Source: Enterovibrio sp051650965
GTDB taxonomy: Bacteria; Pseudomonadota; Gammaproteobacteria; Enterobacterales; Vibrionaceae
Assembly: GCA_051650965.1 (NCBI GenBank)
Contig: JBOFRL010000077.1
Coordinates: 1 to 11,962, forward strand
Direction: 5' to 3'
Length of the DNA: 11,962 nt
Shown: positions 1 through 7,188 of the stretch, piece by piece
Layout: the number at the start of each line of letters is the position of its first letter
How positions within the stretch are numbered: the first letter of the stretch is position 1
Notes under the pieces: model-generated
The model's database searches: none
Told to the model about the DNA's origin: nothing
The model's input: the letters and a program-made list of their open reading frames with translations, nothing else
Program-made: the position numbers and the translations under genes

Positions 1-33
1 CGCCCATTGCTCTGCATCTGTTAAAAACACCAT
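1..33 (-). CDS. Start of a gene cut by the window edge, possibly an IS4/Tn5-type transposase
   Basis: Only 11 codons are visible, reading MVFLTDAEQWA from an ATG at 31-33 and running off the left edge. A good Shine-Dalgarno sequence (GAGG, five bases before the ATG) lies just upstream, and the gene sits beyond the groEL terminator, so it would be a separate transcription unit on the same strand. Transposases of the IS4/Tn5 type often begin with a short stretch ending in a Trp-Ala pair that leads into the DNA-binding domain, and the visible Glu-Gln-Trp-Ala is compatible with that. This family guess is weak because so few residues are visible; a host gene cannot be excluded. Confidence 0.35.
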   Translation of the reverse strand, partial: MVFLTDAEQWA

Positions 34-86
34 ACTTCCCTCAACACTTTGTTTTGTCTAGTTGAGATCAGGAAAATCGATAAAAA

Positions 87-121
87 TTCAAAAAAATCCC
101 CCGATTTTCATCGAGGGATTT
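87..121 (-). terminator. Rho-independent terminator of groESL
   Basis: On the minus strand this is a 12-bp stem (94-105 pairing with 110-121, one G-T wobble) with a GAAA tetraloop, followed by a run of six Ts (91-96, partly overlapping the stem base) and further T-rich sequence. It lies about 57 bases past the groEL stop codon and is in the right orientation to end the groESL transcript. Confidence 0.88.
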
Positions 122-178
122 GTGTAGGAAAGACAGGCAGCTGCGGGCTTTTTCTTGCGTGAATGCAGTGTAACAAAC

Positions 179-1813
179 TTACATCATTCCCATTCCGCCC
201 ATGCCGCCCATATCTGGCGCAGCTGGTGCATCAGCTTTTGGCAACTCAGTTACCATCGCTTCAGTTGTGATCATAAGTCCTGCAATTGATGAAGCAAATT
301 GCAGCGCAAGACGAGTTACTTTAGTTGGATCCAAAATACCCATCTCGATCATGTCGCCATAAGTGCCAGTTGCGGCGTTGTAGCCGTAGCTGCCTTGGCC
401 TGATTTCACTTCGTTGGCTACCACAGACTCTTCGTCACCCGCGTTCAGCGCGATTTGACGCAGTGGCGCTTCCATCGCGCGTAGTGCAACGCGGATCCCC
501 ACGTTTTGGTCTTCGTTGTCGCCAACGAGCTTAGCAACGACGCTTGCCGCGCGGATCAGCGCAACGCCGCCGCCTGCAACCACGCCTTCTTCAACCGCAG
601 CACGTGTTGCGTGCAGCGCATCTTCTACGCGATCTTTTTTCTCTTTCATTTCGATCTCAGTAGCAGCGCCCACTTTGATCACAGCGACACCGCCGGCCAA
701 TTTCGCAACGCGCTCTTGCAGCTTCTCTTTGTCGTAATCAGAAGTTGCATCTTCGATTTGTTGGCGAATTTGCGCTACGCGGCCATTGATTTCGCTCTCG
801 TTACCCGCGCCATCGATGATGGTAGTCGCGTCTTTAGTGATAGTAACGCGCTTCGCTTGACCTAAGTCTTCTAGAGTCGCTTTTTCCAGCTCAAGACCAA
901 TCTCTTCAGAGATCACAGTACCGGCAGTCAATACCGCGATATCTTGCAGCATCGCTTTGCGGCGATCGCCAAAGCCTGGCGCTTTTACCGCAGCAACTTT
1001 CACAATGCCGCGCATGTTGTTAACAACTAAAGTTGCAAGCGCTTCGCCTTCAACGTCTTCTGCAACAATCAGCAGTGGACGTGAAGATTTCGCCACAGCT
1101 TCTAGCACAGGTAGCAATTCGCGGATGTTAGAGATCTTCTTATCAACCAGCAAAATTGAAGGGTTGTCCAGCTCAACGCTGCCAGAATCTTGCTTGTTAA
1201 TGAAGTAAGGAGAGAGGTAGCCGCGGTCAAACTGCATGCCTTCAACTACGTCAAGCTCGTCTTGTAGCGACTGGCCTTCTTCAACAGTGATAACGCCGTC
1301 ACGGCCCACTTTTTCCATCGCTTCAGCAATCAAACGGCCGACATTCTCGTCAGAGTTTGCAGAAATGGTGCCTACTTGTGCAATGGCTTTTGAATCTTTG
1401 CAAGGAACAGAAAGCGATTTTAGCGCATCAACCGCAGCGGCAACGGCTTTGTCGATACCACGCTTAATGTCCATTGGGTTCATGCCCGCAGCAACGGCTT
1501 TTGAGCCTTCGCGAACAATCGCTTGCGCAAGTACAGTCGCAGTAGTCGTACCGTCACCTGCCGCATCATTCGCTTTTGACGCCACTTCTTTTACCATCTG
1601 TGCGCCCATGTTTTGGAACTTGTCTTCAAGTTCGATTTCACGTGCAACAGAGACGCCATCTTTAGTGATGGTTGGCGCGCCAAATGATTTGTCTAGCACA
1701 ACGTTACGGCCTTTAGGACCTAAAGTCACTTTTACCGCATTGGCTAGGATATTTACGCCTTCGAGCATTTTTACGCGAGCATCGCTACCAAATTTTACAT
1801 CTTTTGCAGCCAT
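179..1813 (-). CDS. groEL: Chaperonin GroEL (Hsp60, large subunit)
   Basis: This 544-residue protein is the subunit of the cytoplasmic tetradecameric chaperonin, which folds substrate proteins by ATP-driven encapsulation under a GroES lid. The nucleotide-binding signature GDGTTTAT is present near residue 86, the GAATEIEMKEKKDRVEDA segment with the hydrolytic aspartate is present near residue 385-400, and the protein ends in the flexible Gly-Gly-Met tail (MGGMGGMGMM) typical of single-copy proteobacterial GroEL. Length matches the usual 545-548. The ATG start at 1811-1813 is preceded by a GAAGGA ribosome site. It follows groES by 37 bases on the same strand, so the two form the classic groESL operon, driven from the heat-shock promoter upstream of groES and ended by the terminator at 87-121. 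No odd residues were seen. Confidence 0.99.
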   Translation of the reverse strand: MAAKDVKFGSDARVKMLEGVNILANAVKVTLGPKGRNVVLDKSFGAPTITKDGVSVAREIELEDKFQNMGAQMVKEVASKANDAAGDGTTTATVLAQAIVREGSKAVAAGMNPMDIKRGIDKAVAAAVDALKSLSVPCKDSKAIAQVGTISANSDENVGRLIAEAMEKVGRDGVITVEEGQSLQDELDVVEGMQFDRGYLSPYFINKQDSGSVELDNPSILLVDKKISNIRELLPVLEAVAKSSRPLLIVAEDVEGEALATLVVNNMRGIVKVAAVKAPGFGDRRKAMLQDIAVLTAGTVISEEIGLELEKATLEDLGQAKRVTITKDATTIIDGAGNESEINGRVAQIRQQIEDATSDYDKEKLQERVAKLAGGVAVIKVGAATEIEMKEKKDRVEDALHATRAAVEEGVVAGGGVALIRAASVVAKLVGDNEDQNVGIRVALRAMEAPLRQIALNAGDEESVVANEVKSGQGSYGYNAATGTYGDMIEMGILDPTKVTRLALQFASSIAGLMITTEAMVTELPKADAPAAPDMGGMGGMGMM

Positions 1814-1850
1814 TCTTTTTATTCCTTCAAGTTATTAATATTTAAGAAAA

Positions 1851-2141
1851 TCAACCAACAATCGCTAAGATGTCACTCTCTGACATGATCAGCACTTCTT
1901 TGCCATCAATTTTTTCTTTTTTAGTCGCATAACCTTCAGAAAAAACCACAACATCGCCAACTTTAACATCAAGTGGCTGCACATTACCGTTGTCTAAAAT
2001 GCGGCCTTTGCCAACAGCTAAAACCAGACCTCGAGTCGATTTTTCTGCAGCAGATCCCGCTAATACAATGCCGCCTGCTGACTTTGATTCTACTTCTTGT
2101 CGCTCAACAATAACTCTGTCATGAAGTGGACGAAGATTCAC
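1851..2141 (-). CDS. groES: Co-chaperonin GroES (Hsp10), GTG start
   Basis: The 96-residue protein is the heptameric lid of the GroEL chamber. It starts (V/M)NLRPLHDRVIVER, the canonical GroES N-terminus, and carries the mobile loop (SAGGIVLAGSAAEKS, about residues 20-34) that contacts GroEL, plus the LDVKVGDVVVF segment and the C-terminal ESDILAIVG. The open frame extends to a GTG at 2201, but the extra 20 residues have no counterpart in the family. I place the start at the GTG at 2139-2141, because it aligns exactly with known GroES starts and has a strong AGGAG ribosome site about seven bases upstream. In GroES of E. coli the loop reads IVLTG; here it is IVLAG, a mild change. The gene is first in the groESL operon, with a long leader holding a hairpin. 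Confidence 0.97.
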   Translation of the reverse strand: MNLRPLHDRVIVERQEVESKSAGGIVLAGSAAEKSTRGLVLAVGKGRILDNGNVQPLDVKVGDVVVFSEGYATKKEKIDGKEVLIMSESDILAIVG

Positions 2142-2230
2142 GAGCCGTCTCCTAATACTAAAAATTGACTGGAATTTAGCGCGCTTCACGCATGGCTGCA
2201 CAGCCTAGCAACAGAGCACGCTCATTTTTT

Positions 2231-2256
2231 AAATAAAAAGGGCATTAAAAAATGCC
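2231..2256 (-). terminator. Terminator-like hairpin in the groESL leader
   Basis: On the minus strand a 6-bp stem, GGCATT with AATGCC (2241-2246 and 2251-2256), has a four-T loop and is followed by CTTTTTATTT. This has the form of a short intrinsic terminator pointing toward groES. It lies downstream of the sigma-32 promoter, within the first 30 or so bases of the predicted leader, so it could act as an attenuator or could stop read-through from djlA. Just downstream, a 10-base segment (2223-2232) is exactly complementary to 2245-2254 and could compete for the hairpin arm. Structure is seen in sequence; function is inferred. Confidence 0.5.
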
Positions 2257-2275
2257 GCATTTTCTGCTCCCTCTA

Positions 2276-2307
2276 TACATGGGGATCGATTTGAGGGATC
2301 CAAGGGG
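2276..2307 (-). promoter_or_regulatory. Sigma-32 (heat-shock) promoter of groESL
   Basis: On the minus strand the -35 element reads CCCCTTGGA (2299-2307) and the -10 element reads CCCCATGTA (2276-2284), with 14 bases between CTTGGA and CCCCAT. The -10 is a full match to the RpoH consensus CCCCATNTA, and the -35 differs by one base from CCCTTGAA. Spacing is like that of the E. coli groE promoter. Transcription should start near 2268-2270, giving a leader of about 128 bases before groES. Confidence 0.85.
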
Positions 2308-2356
2308 TATTTTTCAAATTTTTTCAATCAGTTCATAAAAAATGTGCTACGCAATG

Positions 2357-3154
2357 CTACTCGCGCGCCTTTTTGATGAGCTCATAAGCCTCTTGGATTT
2401 CTTGTGTTTTCTTTTTCGCCATTTCCATCATCGACGCGGGCAAGCCTTTAGCCGCCAATTTGTCAGGATGGTGCTCGTTCATCAGCTTGCGATAAGCGCG
2501 TTTTAAAGTTGCATCATCACAATCTTCGGCTACGCCGAGCAGCTGATAAGCGCCTTGCAACCTGCGCCCTGAGTTGGCAGAAGAGCTGTGGTTAAATTGC
2601 TGATTGCGGTGAAACTCAAACGCCGCCTCTTGCATCGCAATGCGCTGCGCAAGTTGCGCCGGCGAAAACCCAAGCCGCGCACCGATTTTTTGTAAAATCA
2701 CCTCTTCTGCAGGATGAATAGAGCCATCAGCAAAGGCCGCTTGGATCTGCACCTCTAAGAAAAACTGAAGTAAATCAATGCGCAATCCGCAGTTGCGGCG
2801 CACGTTCTCCAGTGTCTGCTCCAGCGGAAAATCCGCCTCTTTCCCCTCGCGAAACGCATTTTGCGCTTCTCGACGCACCTCGCCGTAAAGCCCCATCTTG
2901 TCCATCAAATCACTGGCAAGACGGATCTCTCTTTCTGTCACATTCCCTTTTGCTTTAGCAAGATGTCCCATCACCGAAAACGTGGCATGAAAATAGAGCT
3001 GCTGCGCAGCCTGCGCGCCGCCACTGGTGCTAAAGATCAACCGTTGACGAACTTTGTCGAGCTTGTGCCCAAAAAAAAGGCCAAGCAGAAGACCTAGTGG
3101 CCCACCAAGCAAAAAGCCCAAGCAAGCACCTAATACTTTTCCCCAAACGCTCAT
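2357..3154 (-). CDS. djlA: Co-chaperone DjlA, membrane-anchored J-domain protein
   Basis: This 265-residue inner-membrane protein stimulates the ATPase of DnaK through a C-terminal J domain facing the cytoplasm; in E. coli it is linked to the Rcs envelope-stress pathway. Residues 5-28 form one glycine-rich hydrophobic segment (LGACLGFLLGGPLGLLLGLFFG), the type of N-terminal transmembrane dimerisation segment known for DjlA. A TerB-like helical domain fills about residues 50-165, then a polar linker leads to the J domain (about 200-265). The essential HPD motif is at residues 229-231 (2462-2470). Length is close to the E. coli protein (271). The ATG start has a modest GAGA ribosome site. The divergent position next to lptD is conserved in enterobacteria; having groESL immediately downstream on the same strand is not the E. 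coli arrangement. No separate terminator was seen directly after its stop. Confidence 0.95.
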   Translation of the reverse strand: MSVWGKVLGACLGFLLGGPLGLLLGLFFGHKLDKVRQRLIFSTSGGAQAAQQLYFHATFSVMGHLAKAKGNVTEREIRLASDLMDKMGLYGEVRREAQNAFREGKEADFPLEQTLENVRRNCGLRIDLLQFFLEVQIQAAFADGSIHPAEEVILQKIGARLGFSPAQLAQRIAMQEAAFEFHRNQQFNHSSSANSGRRLQGAYQLLGVAEDCDDATLKRAYRKLMNEHHPDKLAAKGLPASMMEMAKKKTQEIQEAYELIKKARE

Positions 3155-3536
3155 GCTGTTATCTCTGTGTAATTTGCCGTGTTTATGACAGCGGATTAAT
3201 GCCGTTAACCGCGTTTTAGATTATGATGAACGCCGTCCCTAACCAATTTTTGTTTAAAAGCTTTATAGGCAGATAAAATCTCGGTCACATTTTCTGTCAT
3301 TGCCGGTCATTAGTACAGAGCAAAGCATAGAGAAGTTGCACTCAATCAAGGATCATAACCGGCACTTAATGGACAGCAAACATCGTCACCGTGAACAAAA
3401 AAAACCGCATAACACGCTTCGCCGTCAGTTGTAACTCGCGAAGATAATTTTGCAAAAAAAGTCTCTAAAGCTTTGTAATCGCATCAACTTAAAAGCGCGA
3501 TAGCACGCGTTGCTAATAACAGGATCATATTGCCCC
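3155..3536. other. Divergent djlA-lptD intergenic region
   Basis: This stretch of about 380 bases separates divergent djlA and lptD and must hold both promoters. Apart from the lptD promoter candidate at 3450-3479, a second weak plus-strand sigma-70-like pair is visible at about 3250-3279 (TTGTTT, 18 bases, TAAAAT). A 21-codon plus-strand frame (3369-3434, very rich in Lys, Arg and His) has no convincing ribosome site. I did not find a convincing sigma-E promoter, although E. coli lptD has one. No RNA gene or repeat was recognised. Confidence 0.5.
3450..3479 (+). promoter_or_regulatory. Candidate sigma-70 promoter for lptD operon
   Basis: A -35-like TTGCAA (3450-3455) and a -10-like TGTAAT (3474-3479, five of six consensus bases) are spaced by 18 bases, placing a start about 50 bases before the lptD ATG. 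The -35 matches only four of six bases, so the call is tentative. Confidence 0.35.
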
Positions 3537-5885
3537 ATGCTACCATTCGCGAGATGTCTGCTCTCTTCCATGATTGGGCTTGGATTGTACGCCCCAGTTT
3601 TGGCTCAGCCAGTAATCACACCGACCAGTGCTAATTCTGGCAGCAACTGTGCACAAAAGTCTTCAACAGACGACGCTTTTGGCTGCATTCCATCTAACCA
3701 ACAAAGTAGAAATATCAACCAGTTACCAGTAACTATCACCGCCGATAAAGCGCAAGCGCAAGCCAATAAAATGGCGATATATCAAGGCGATGTTGTGGTA
3801 AAGCAAGGCCATCGTACTTTAAAAGCAGACACGATCACCTTAAGACAACCCGAAAATCAGATCGATGCAAATGGCAATATTCTTTTTCACGATGGGCAAA
3901 TGGCTATCAGCGGCACCAGCATGCATGCCGATCTGCAGACCAACAGCAGCGAGCTGAACAATGCGAAGTACCGCCTCACTTGTGGGCCGGGCCGCGGCGA
4001 AGCGCAAAAGGTGTTCAAGAACGGCACCGTGTTTTACAAGCTCGAAAACGGCACTTACACCACCTGCCCAGACGCCGACAACAGCTGGCGTTTTAGCGCC
4101 AGCGGCATCGAGAAAAAAGAGGGCGATATTTTTGCCGATCTCTATCACCCGCGCTTTGAGGTGCTTAACACGCCGGTTGTCTATTTTCCTTACCTGCGCA
4201 TGCCGGTTGAAGATGGGCGGCTGACCGGATTTTTATTTCCGTCGGTATCGCTCAATGGCACCAACGGTCTTGAAATTGAGACGCCATTTTACTGGAATAT
4301 TCACCCGCAAGCCGACATGGTGGTAACGCCGCGCTACATGACCAATCGCGGCCTTTTCCTCACGTTAGAGCCGCGCCTGCTGACCCGTTTTGGCCAGAGC
4401 AACGTCGTTGCCGAATATATGGGTAATGACAGTCTTTACTCAGAGGAATCAACAAGTTGGGGCTTTCAGTGGAAGCATGCTGGCCTCAATCGCCACTGGA
4501 AGTACAGCGCTGACATCAGCGCCGTCAGCGACGTTGGCTATTTCACGCGCCACACCGACTCTGCGGTCGGTAGCCGCGAAGACAGCACCCTTTTGCGCAG
4601 CGGCGAGATTGCTTATCGCGATTACCATTGGGACTCGTCGCTCTTAGTGCGCGATTTTCAGTCGCTAAGCCCGTTCGTCACCGCTTACCGCCTGCTGCCG
4701 CAGCTCAATTTCAACTATTATAGCGACTTAAAGTACGGCCTCGATGTGACACTGCCGATGCAGCTGAGCTATTTTGAAACCGATTCCAAGCTTAAGCCTA
4801 ACACCACGCGCTTTCACATGGAGCCGAGCCTCACGCTGCCGTACAACCGCACTTGGCTCTCTGCTAGCGCGGAAACGAAATTGATGTACACCTATTACGA
4901 TCAAACCAATACCAAAAATGTGTTTGGTTACAATGGGGAGCGGCTCGAAGAGATGACGTCGCGCACCGTGCCGATGGCCAAGTTGCACGGGCTGGTCACC
5001 TTAGAGCGCAATGACTCGCTGTTTAATTACAACTACAGCCAGACGTTAGAGCCGCAGCTGCAATATTTGTACATTAAAGAAGTCGACCAAAGTAAGATTT
5101 ATAACCCCGTCCACTACTCAAACGGCGGCTATGACACTGCGCGCCTGCAAACCGACTATTACGGCCTGTTTCGTGCCAATCAGTTTAGCAGCATCGACTA
5201 CATCAATCCGGCCAACCAATTTACCATTGGTGCGACCACACGCATTTTTGACAGCGGCTATAAAGAGCGCTTCAACTTAGCCTTTGGGCAAATTTATTAC
5301 GTCGATAAGCCGCAAAGTGAAGGCGATGTGACCTCCAGCTATTCTGCGTGGGCGATTGAGAGTGAGCTGAATTTAGCCGACCAGTTTTTTGTCAAAGGCT
5401 CGCTAGAATATGACAGCAATATCAATGAGCTGCAGTTTGGAAACACCACCATTGAATATCGCAACGATCAATTTTTCGCGCAGTCGAGCTACCGCTACGT
5501 TTCGCGCAATTACATTGCCAGCACCACAGGCAATCAAAATTTAGATTTGGTCACCAAAGACGGCATTTCGCAAATCGGCGTGGTTTCAGGTTTTCCCATT
5601 ACCAGCAAAATTTCATTCAACGCGCAATATTTTCACGATACCACGCAAGACATTATGTTAGAAAGTTTACTGCAGCTCACTTACCGCTCAAGCTGCTGGA
5701 CCATAGGACTTGGTTACAATGAATATCTCTTATCTAGAAGCAATATCAACGACTTACCGAAGTATGAGAATAATATTTCACTATCATTTAGCTTATTAGG
5801 ACTTGGCACGAACACCAGTTTTGGCTATAACTCAGCCACTGGAAATGCGTTGGGATACCGAAGTCTGTTTGCACTTAAAAATTAA
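3537..5885 (+). CDS. lptD: LPS-assembly protein LptD
   Basis: LptD is the outer-membrane beta-barrel that, with the lipoprotein LptE plugged inside, inserts lipopolysaccharide into the outer leaflet. The frame opens at a TTG at 3510, but I choose the ATG at 3537: it gives a clean signal peptide with likely cleavage after VLA (residue 23), has AGGA upstream, and yields 782 residues against 784 in E. coli. An N-terminal OstA/LptA-like beta-jellyroll spans about residues 62-170 (LPVTITADKA through KLENGTYTTC), followed by the barrel (about 200-782) with PVVYFPYLRMPV and the PFYWNIHPQADMVVTPRYM motif. Mature cysteines are at 38, 50, 149, 177 and 720. The E. coli paired Cys724-Cys725 site aligns with Ser719-Cys720, so one partner of the two long-range disulfides is missing. 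First gene of the operon; surA follows after 19 bases. Confidence 0.97.
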   Translation: MLPFARCLLSSMIGLGLYAPVLAQPVITPTSANSGSNCAQKSSTDDAFGCIPSNQQSRNINQLPVTITADKAQAQANKMAIYQGDVVVKQGHRTLKADTITLRQPENQIDANGNILFHDGQMAISGTSMHADLQTNSSELNNAKYRLTCGPGRGEAQKVFKNGTVFYKLENGTYTTCPDADNSWRFSASGIEKKEGDIFADLYHPRFEVLNTPVVYFPYLRMPVEDGRLTGFLFPSVSLNGTNGLEIETPFYWNIHPQADMVVTPRYMTNRGLFLTLEPRLLTRFGQSNVVAEYMGNDSLYSEESTSWGFQWKHAGLNRHWKYSADISAVSDVGYFTRHTDSAVGSREDSTLLRSGEIAYRDYHWDSSLLVRDFQSLSPFVTAYRLLPQLNFNYYSDLKYGLDVTLPMQLSYFETDSKLKPNTTRFHMEPSLTLPYNRTWLSASAETKLMYTYYDQTNTKNVFGYNGERLEEMTSRTVPMAKLHGLVTLERNDSLFNYNYSQTLEPQLQYLYIKEVDQSKIYNPVHYSNGGYDTARLQTDYYGLFRANQFSSIDYINPANQFTIGATTRIFDSGYKERFNLAFGQIYYVDKPQSEGDVTSSYSAWAIESELNLADQFFVKGSLEYDSNINELQFGNTTIEYRNDQFFAQSSYRYVSRNYIASTTGNQNLDLVTKDGISQIGVVSGFPITSKISFNAQYFHDTTQDIMLESLLQLTYRSSCWTIGLGYNEYLLSRSNINDLPKYENNISLSFSLLGLGTNTSFGYNSATGNALGYRSLFALKN

Positions 5886-5904
5886 TCTTTCGCCGAGAAT
5901 ACAA

Positions 5905-7188
5905 ATGAATCGTTGGAAACCCTATTTATTGGCTTTAACCCTCACTATCAATACGACGGCCGCTGCACACGCAAAGGACATTGACGAAGTGCTTTTTGTT
6001 GTCAATAACGGTGTGGTGTTGAAAAGTGACGTGGCACGCCTTAAGCAAAATGTGCTGCTCAATGCCGAGACGTCCCAGCTTCCACCTGAAGATATTTTGC
6101 AAAAACAGCTCATTGAACAGCTCATTTTAGAAGAGTTGCAGCTGCAAGAAGCTAAGCGCTTTAATATCAGCGCGGATGATAACAAGCTGGAAGCGGCGCT
6201 CGCGAGGGTTGCGGCGGAAAGGCAAACCACCGTTGCGAACATGCGCGCCCTGCTGCAAAGACGCGGCGTGAGCTGGGAGCAGTACCGCGCACAGATCCGC
6301 AAAGAGATCATCATTTCAGAAGTGCGCAACGCAATGGTGCAGCGCCGCATCAACATTTTGCCGCAAGAGATCAGCTCTCTGGTCGCGCAGCTCAGCGAAA
6401 AAGACAAAGAAAAGATGCAGTACCATATTCGTCATATTCAGCTTAACGTCGACGAAGATGCGGGCAAAATGCAGCGCGACAAGGTGCTAAAAAAGGCGCA
6501 GCAGCTGGTTGAGCAAAGCAAAGCTGGACAAAATTTTTCCTCGTTAGCGATGGCTAACTCCAACGAGCCGCGCGCGCTCAGCGGCGGTGATTGGGGCTGG
6601 CTGCGCCTCGAAGAGATGCCGACCCTGTTCGCCGATCAAGTCAAAGGCAAAGACAAGGGCGCGATCATCGGGCCATTTCGTAGCGGCGTCGGTTTTCATA
6701 TTTTGAAAATCGAAGACACGCGCGGTCAGCCGATGCTTGCCGTTACCGAAATCAACGCGCGCCACATTTTGATCAAGCCGACTATCATTTTGAGCGACAG
6801 CGGTGCGCAAAAGCAGCTGCAAGAAATCGCTGGCAAAATCAACAGCAAACAAACGACATTTGCGCAAATGGCCAAGCAATTTAGCGCCGACGCAGGCTCT
6901 GCGGCAAAAGGTGGCGAGCTTGGCTGGCAAGTCAGCGATATTTATGTCCCTGAATTTAAAGCGCAAGTTGACAGACTCGCCATCGGCAAACTCAGCCAGC
7001 CGTTTAAAACCGTGCATGGCTGGCATTTGGTAGAAGTGCTGGGACGCCGCGAAGCTGACCGCACCCAAGCGGCGATGGAAAATCGCGCTTACCAGCTGCT
7101 GCTCAATCGCAAATTTAGCGAAGAAGTTAACGCGTGGCTGCAAGAGCTGCGCGCAGGTGCTTATGTTGAAGATATGCGAGCGCAGTAG
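5905..7188 (+). CDS. surA: Periplasmic chaperone / peptidyl-prolyl isomerase SurA
   Basis: SurA escorts unfolded outer-membrane proteins, LptD among them, through the periplasm to the BAM complex. The frame is open back into lptD, but the ATG at 5905 gives MNRWKPYLLALTLTINT followed by AHA|K, a standard signal peptide cleaved after residue 23. The 427-residue product matches the usual length (428 in E. coli). An N-terminal chaperone domain (about 24-170, starting DEVLFVVNNGVVLKSDV) is followed by two parvulin domains, about 173-275 (YHIRHIQL, GGDWGWL, IGPFRSGVGFHILKI) and 283-385 (INARHILIK, GGELGWQV, LSQPFKTVHGWHLVEV), and then the C-terminal helix that packs on the chaperone core. Placement between lptD and pdxA is conserved. 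Its stop codon directly abuts the pdxA ATG, suggesting coupled translation. Confidence 0.97.
   Translation: MNRWKPYLLALTLTINTTAAAHAKDIDEVLFVVNNGVVLKSDVARLKQNVLLNAETSQLPPEDILQKQLIEQLILEELQLQEAKRFNISADDNKLEAALARVAAERQTTVANMRALLQRRGVSWEQYRAQIRKEIIISEVRNAMVQRRINILPQEISSLVAQLSEKDKEKMQYHIRHIQLNVDEDAGKMQRDKVLKKAQQLVEQSKAGQNFSSLAMANSNEPRALSGGDWGWLRLEEMPTLFADQVKGKDKGAIIGPFRSGVGFHILKIEDTRGQPMLAVTEINARHILIKPTIILSDSGAQKQLQEIAGKINSKQTTFAQMAKQFSADAGSAAKGGELGWQVSDIYVPEFKAQVDRLAIGKLSQPFKTVHGWHLVEVLGRREADRTQAAMENRAYQLLLNRKFSEEVNAWLQELRAGAYVEDMRAQ

Noticed and set aside
506..865. 119-codon plus-strand frame opposite groEL
   Set aside because: Low-complexity Phe- and Ser-rich translation of the antisense strand of groEL; no independent evidence.
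1236..1838. 200-codon open frame on the plus strand opposite groEL
   Set aside because: It is antisense to a strongly conserved gene, rich in Ser, Ala and Thr as expected from the complement of groEL codons, and has no recognisable domain.
2142..2201. 20-residue N-terminal extension of GroES from a GTG at 2201
   Set aside because: The extension has no counterpart in GroES, and the GTG at 2141 has a strong ribosome site and aligns with the family start.
3431..3468. Sigma-E promoter for lptD (GTAACT with GTCTCTAA)
   Set aside because: The elements resemble the sigma-E boxes, but the gap of about 24 bases is much too long for that sigma factor.
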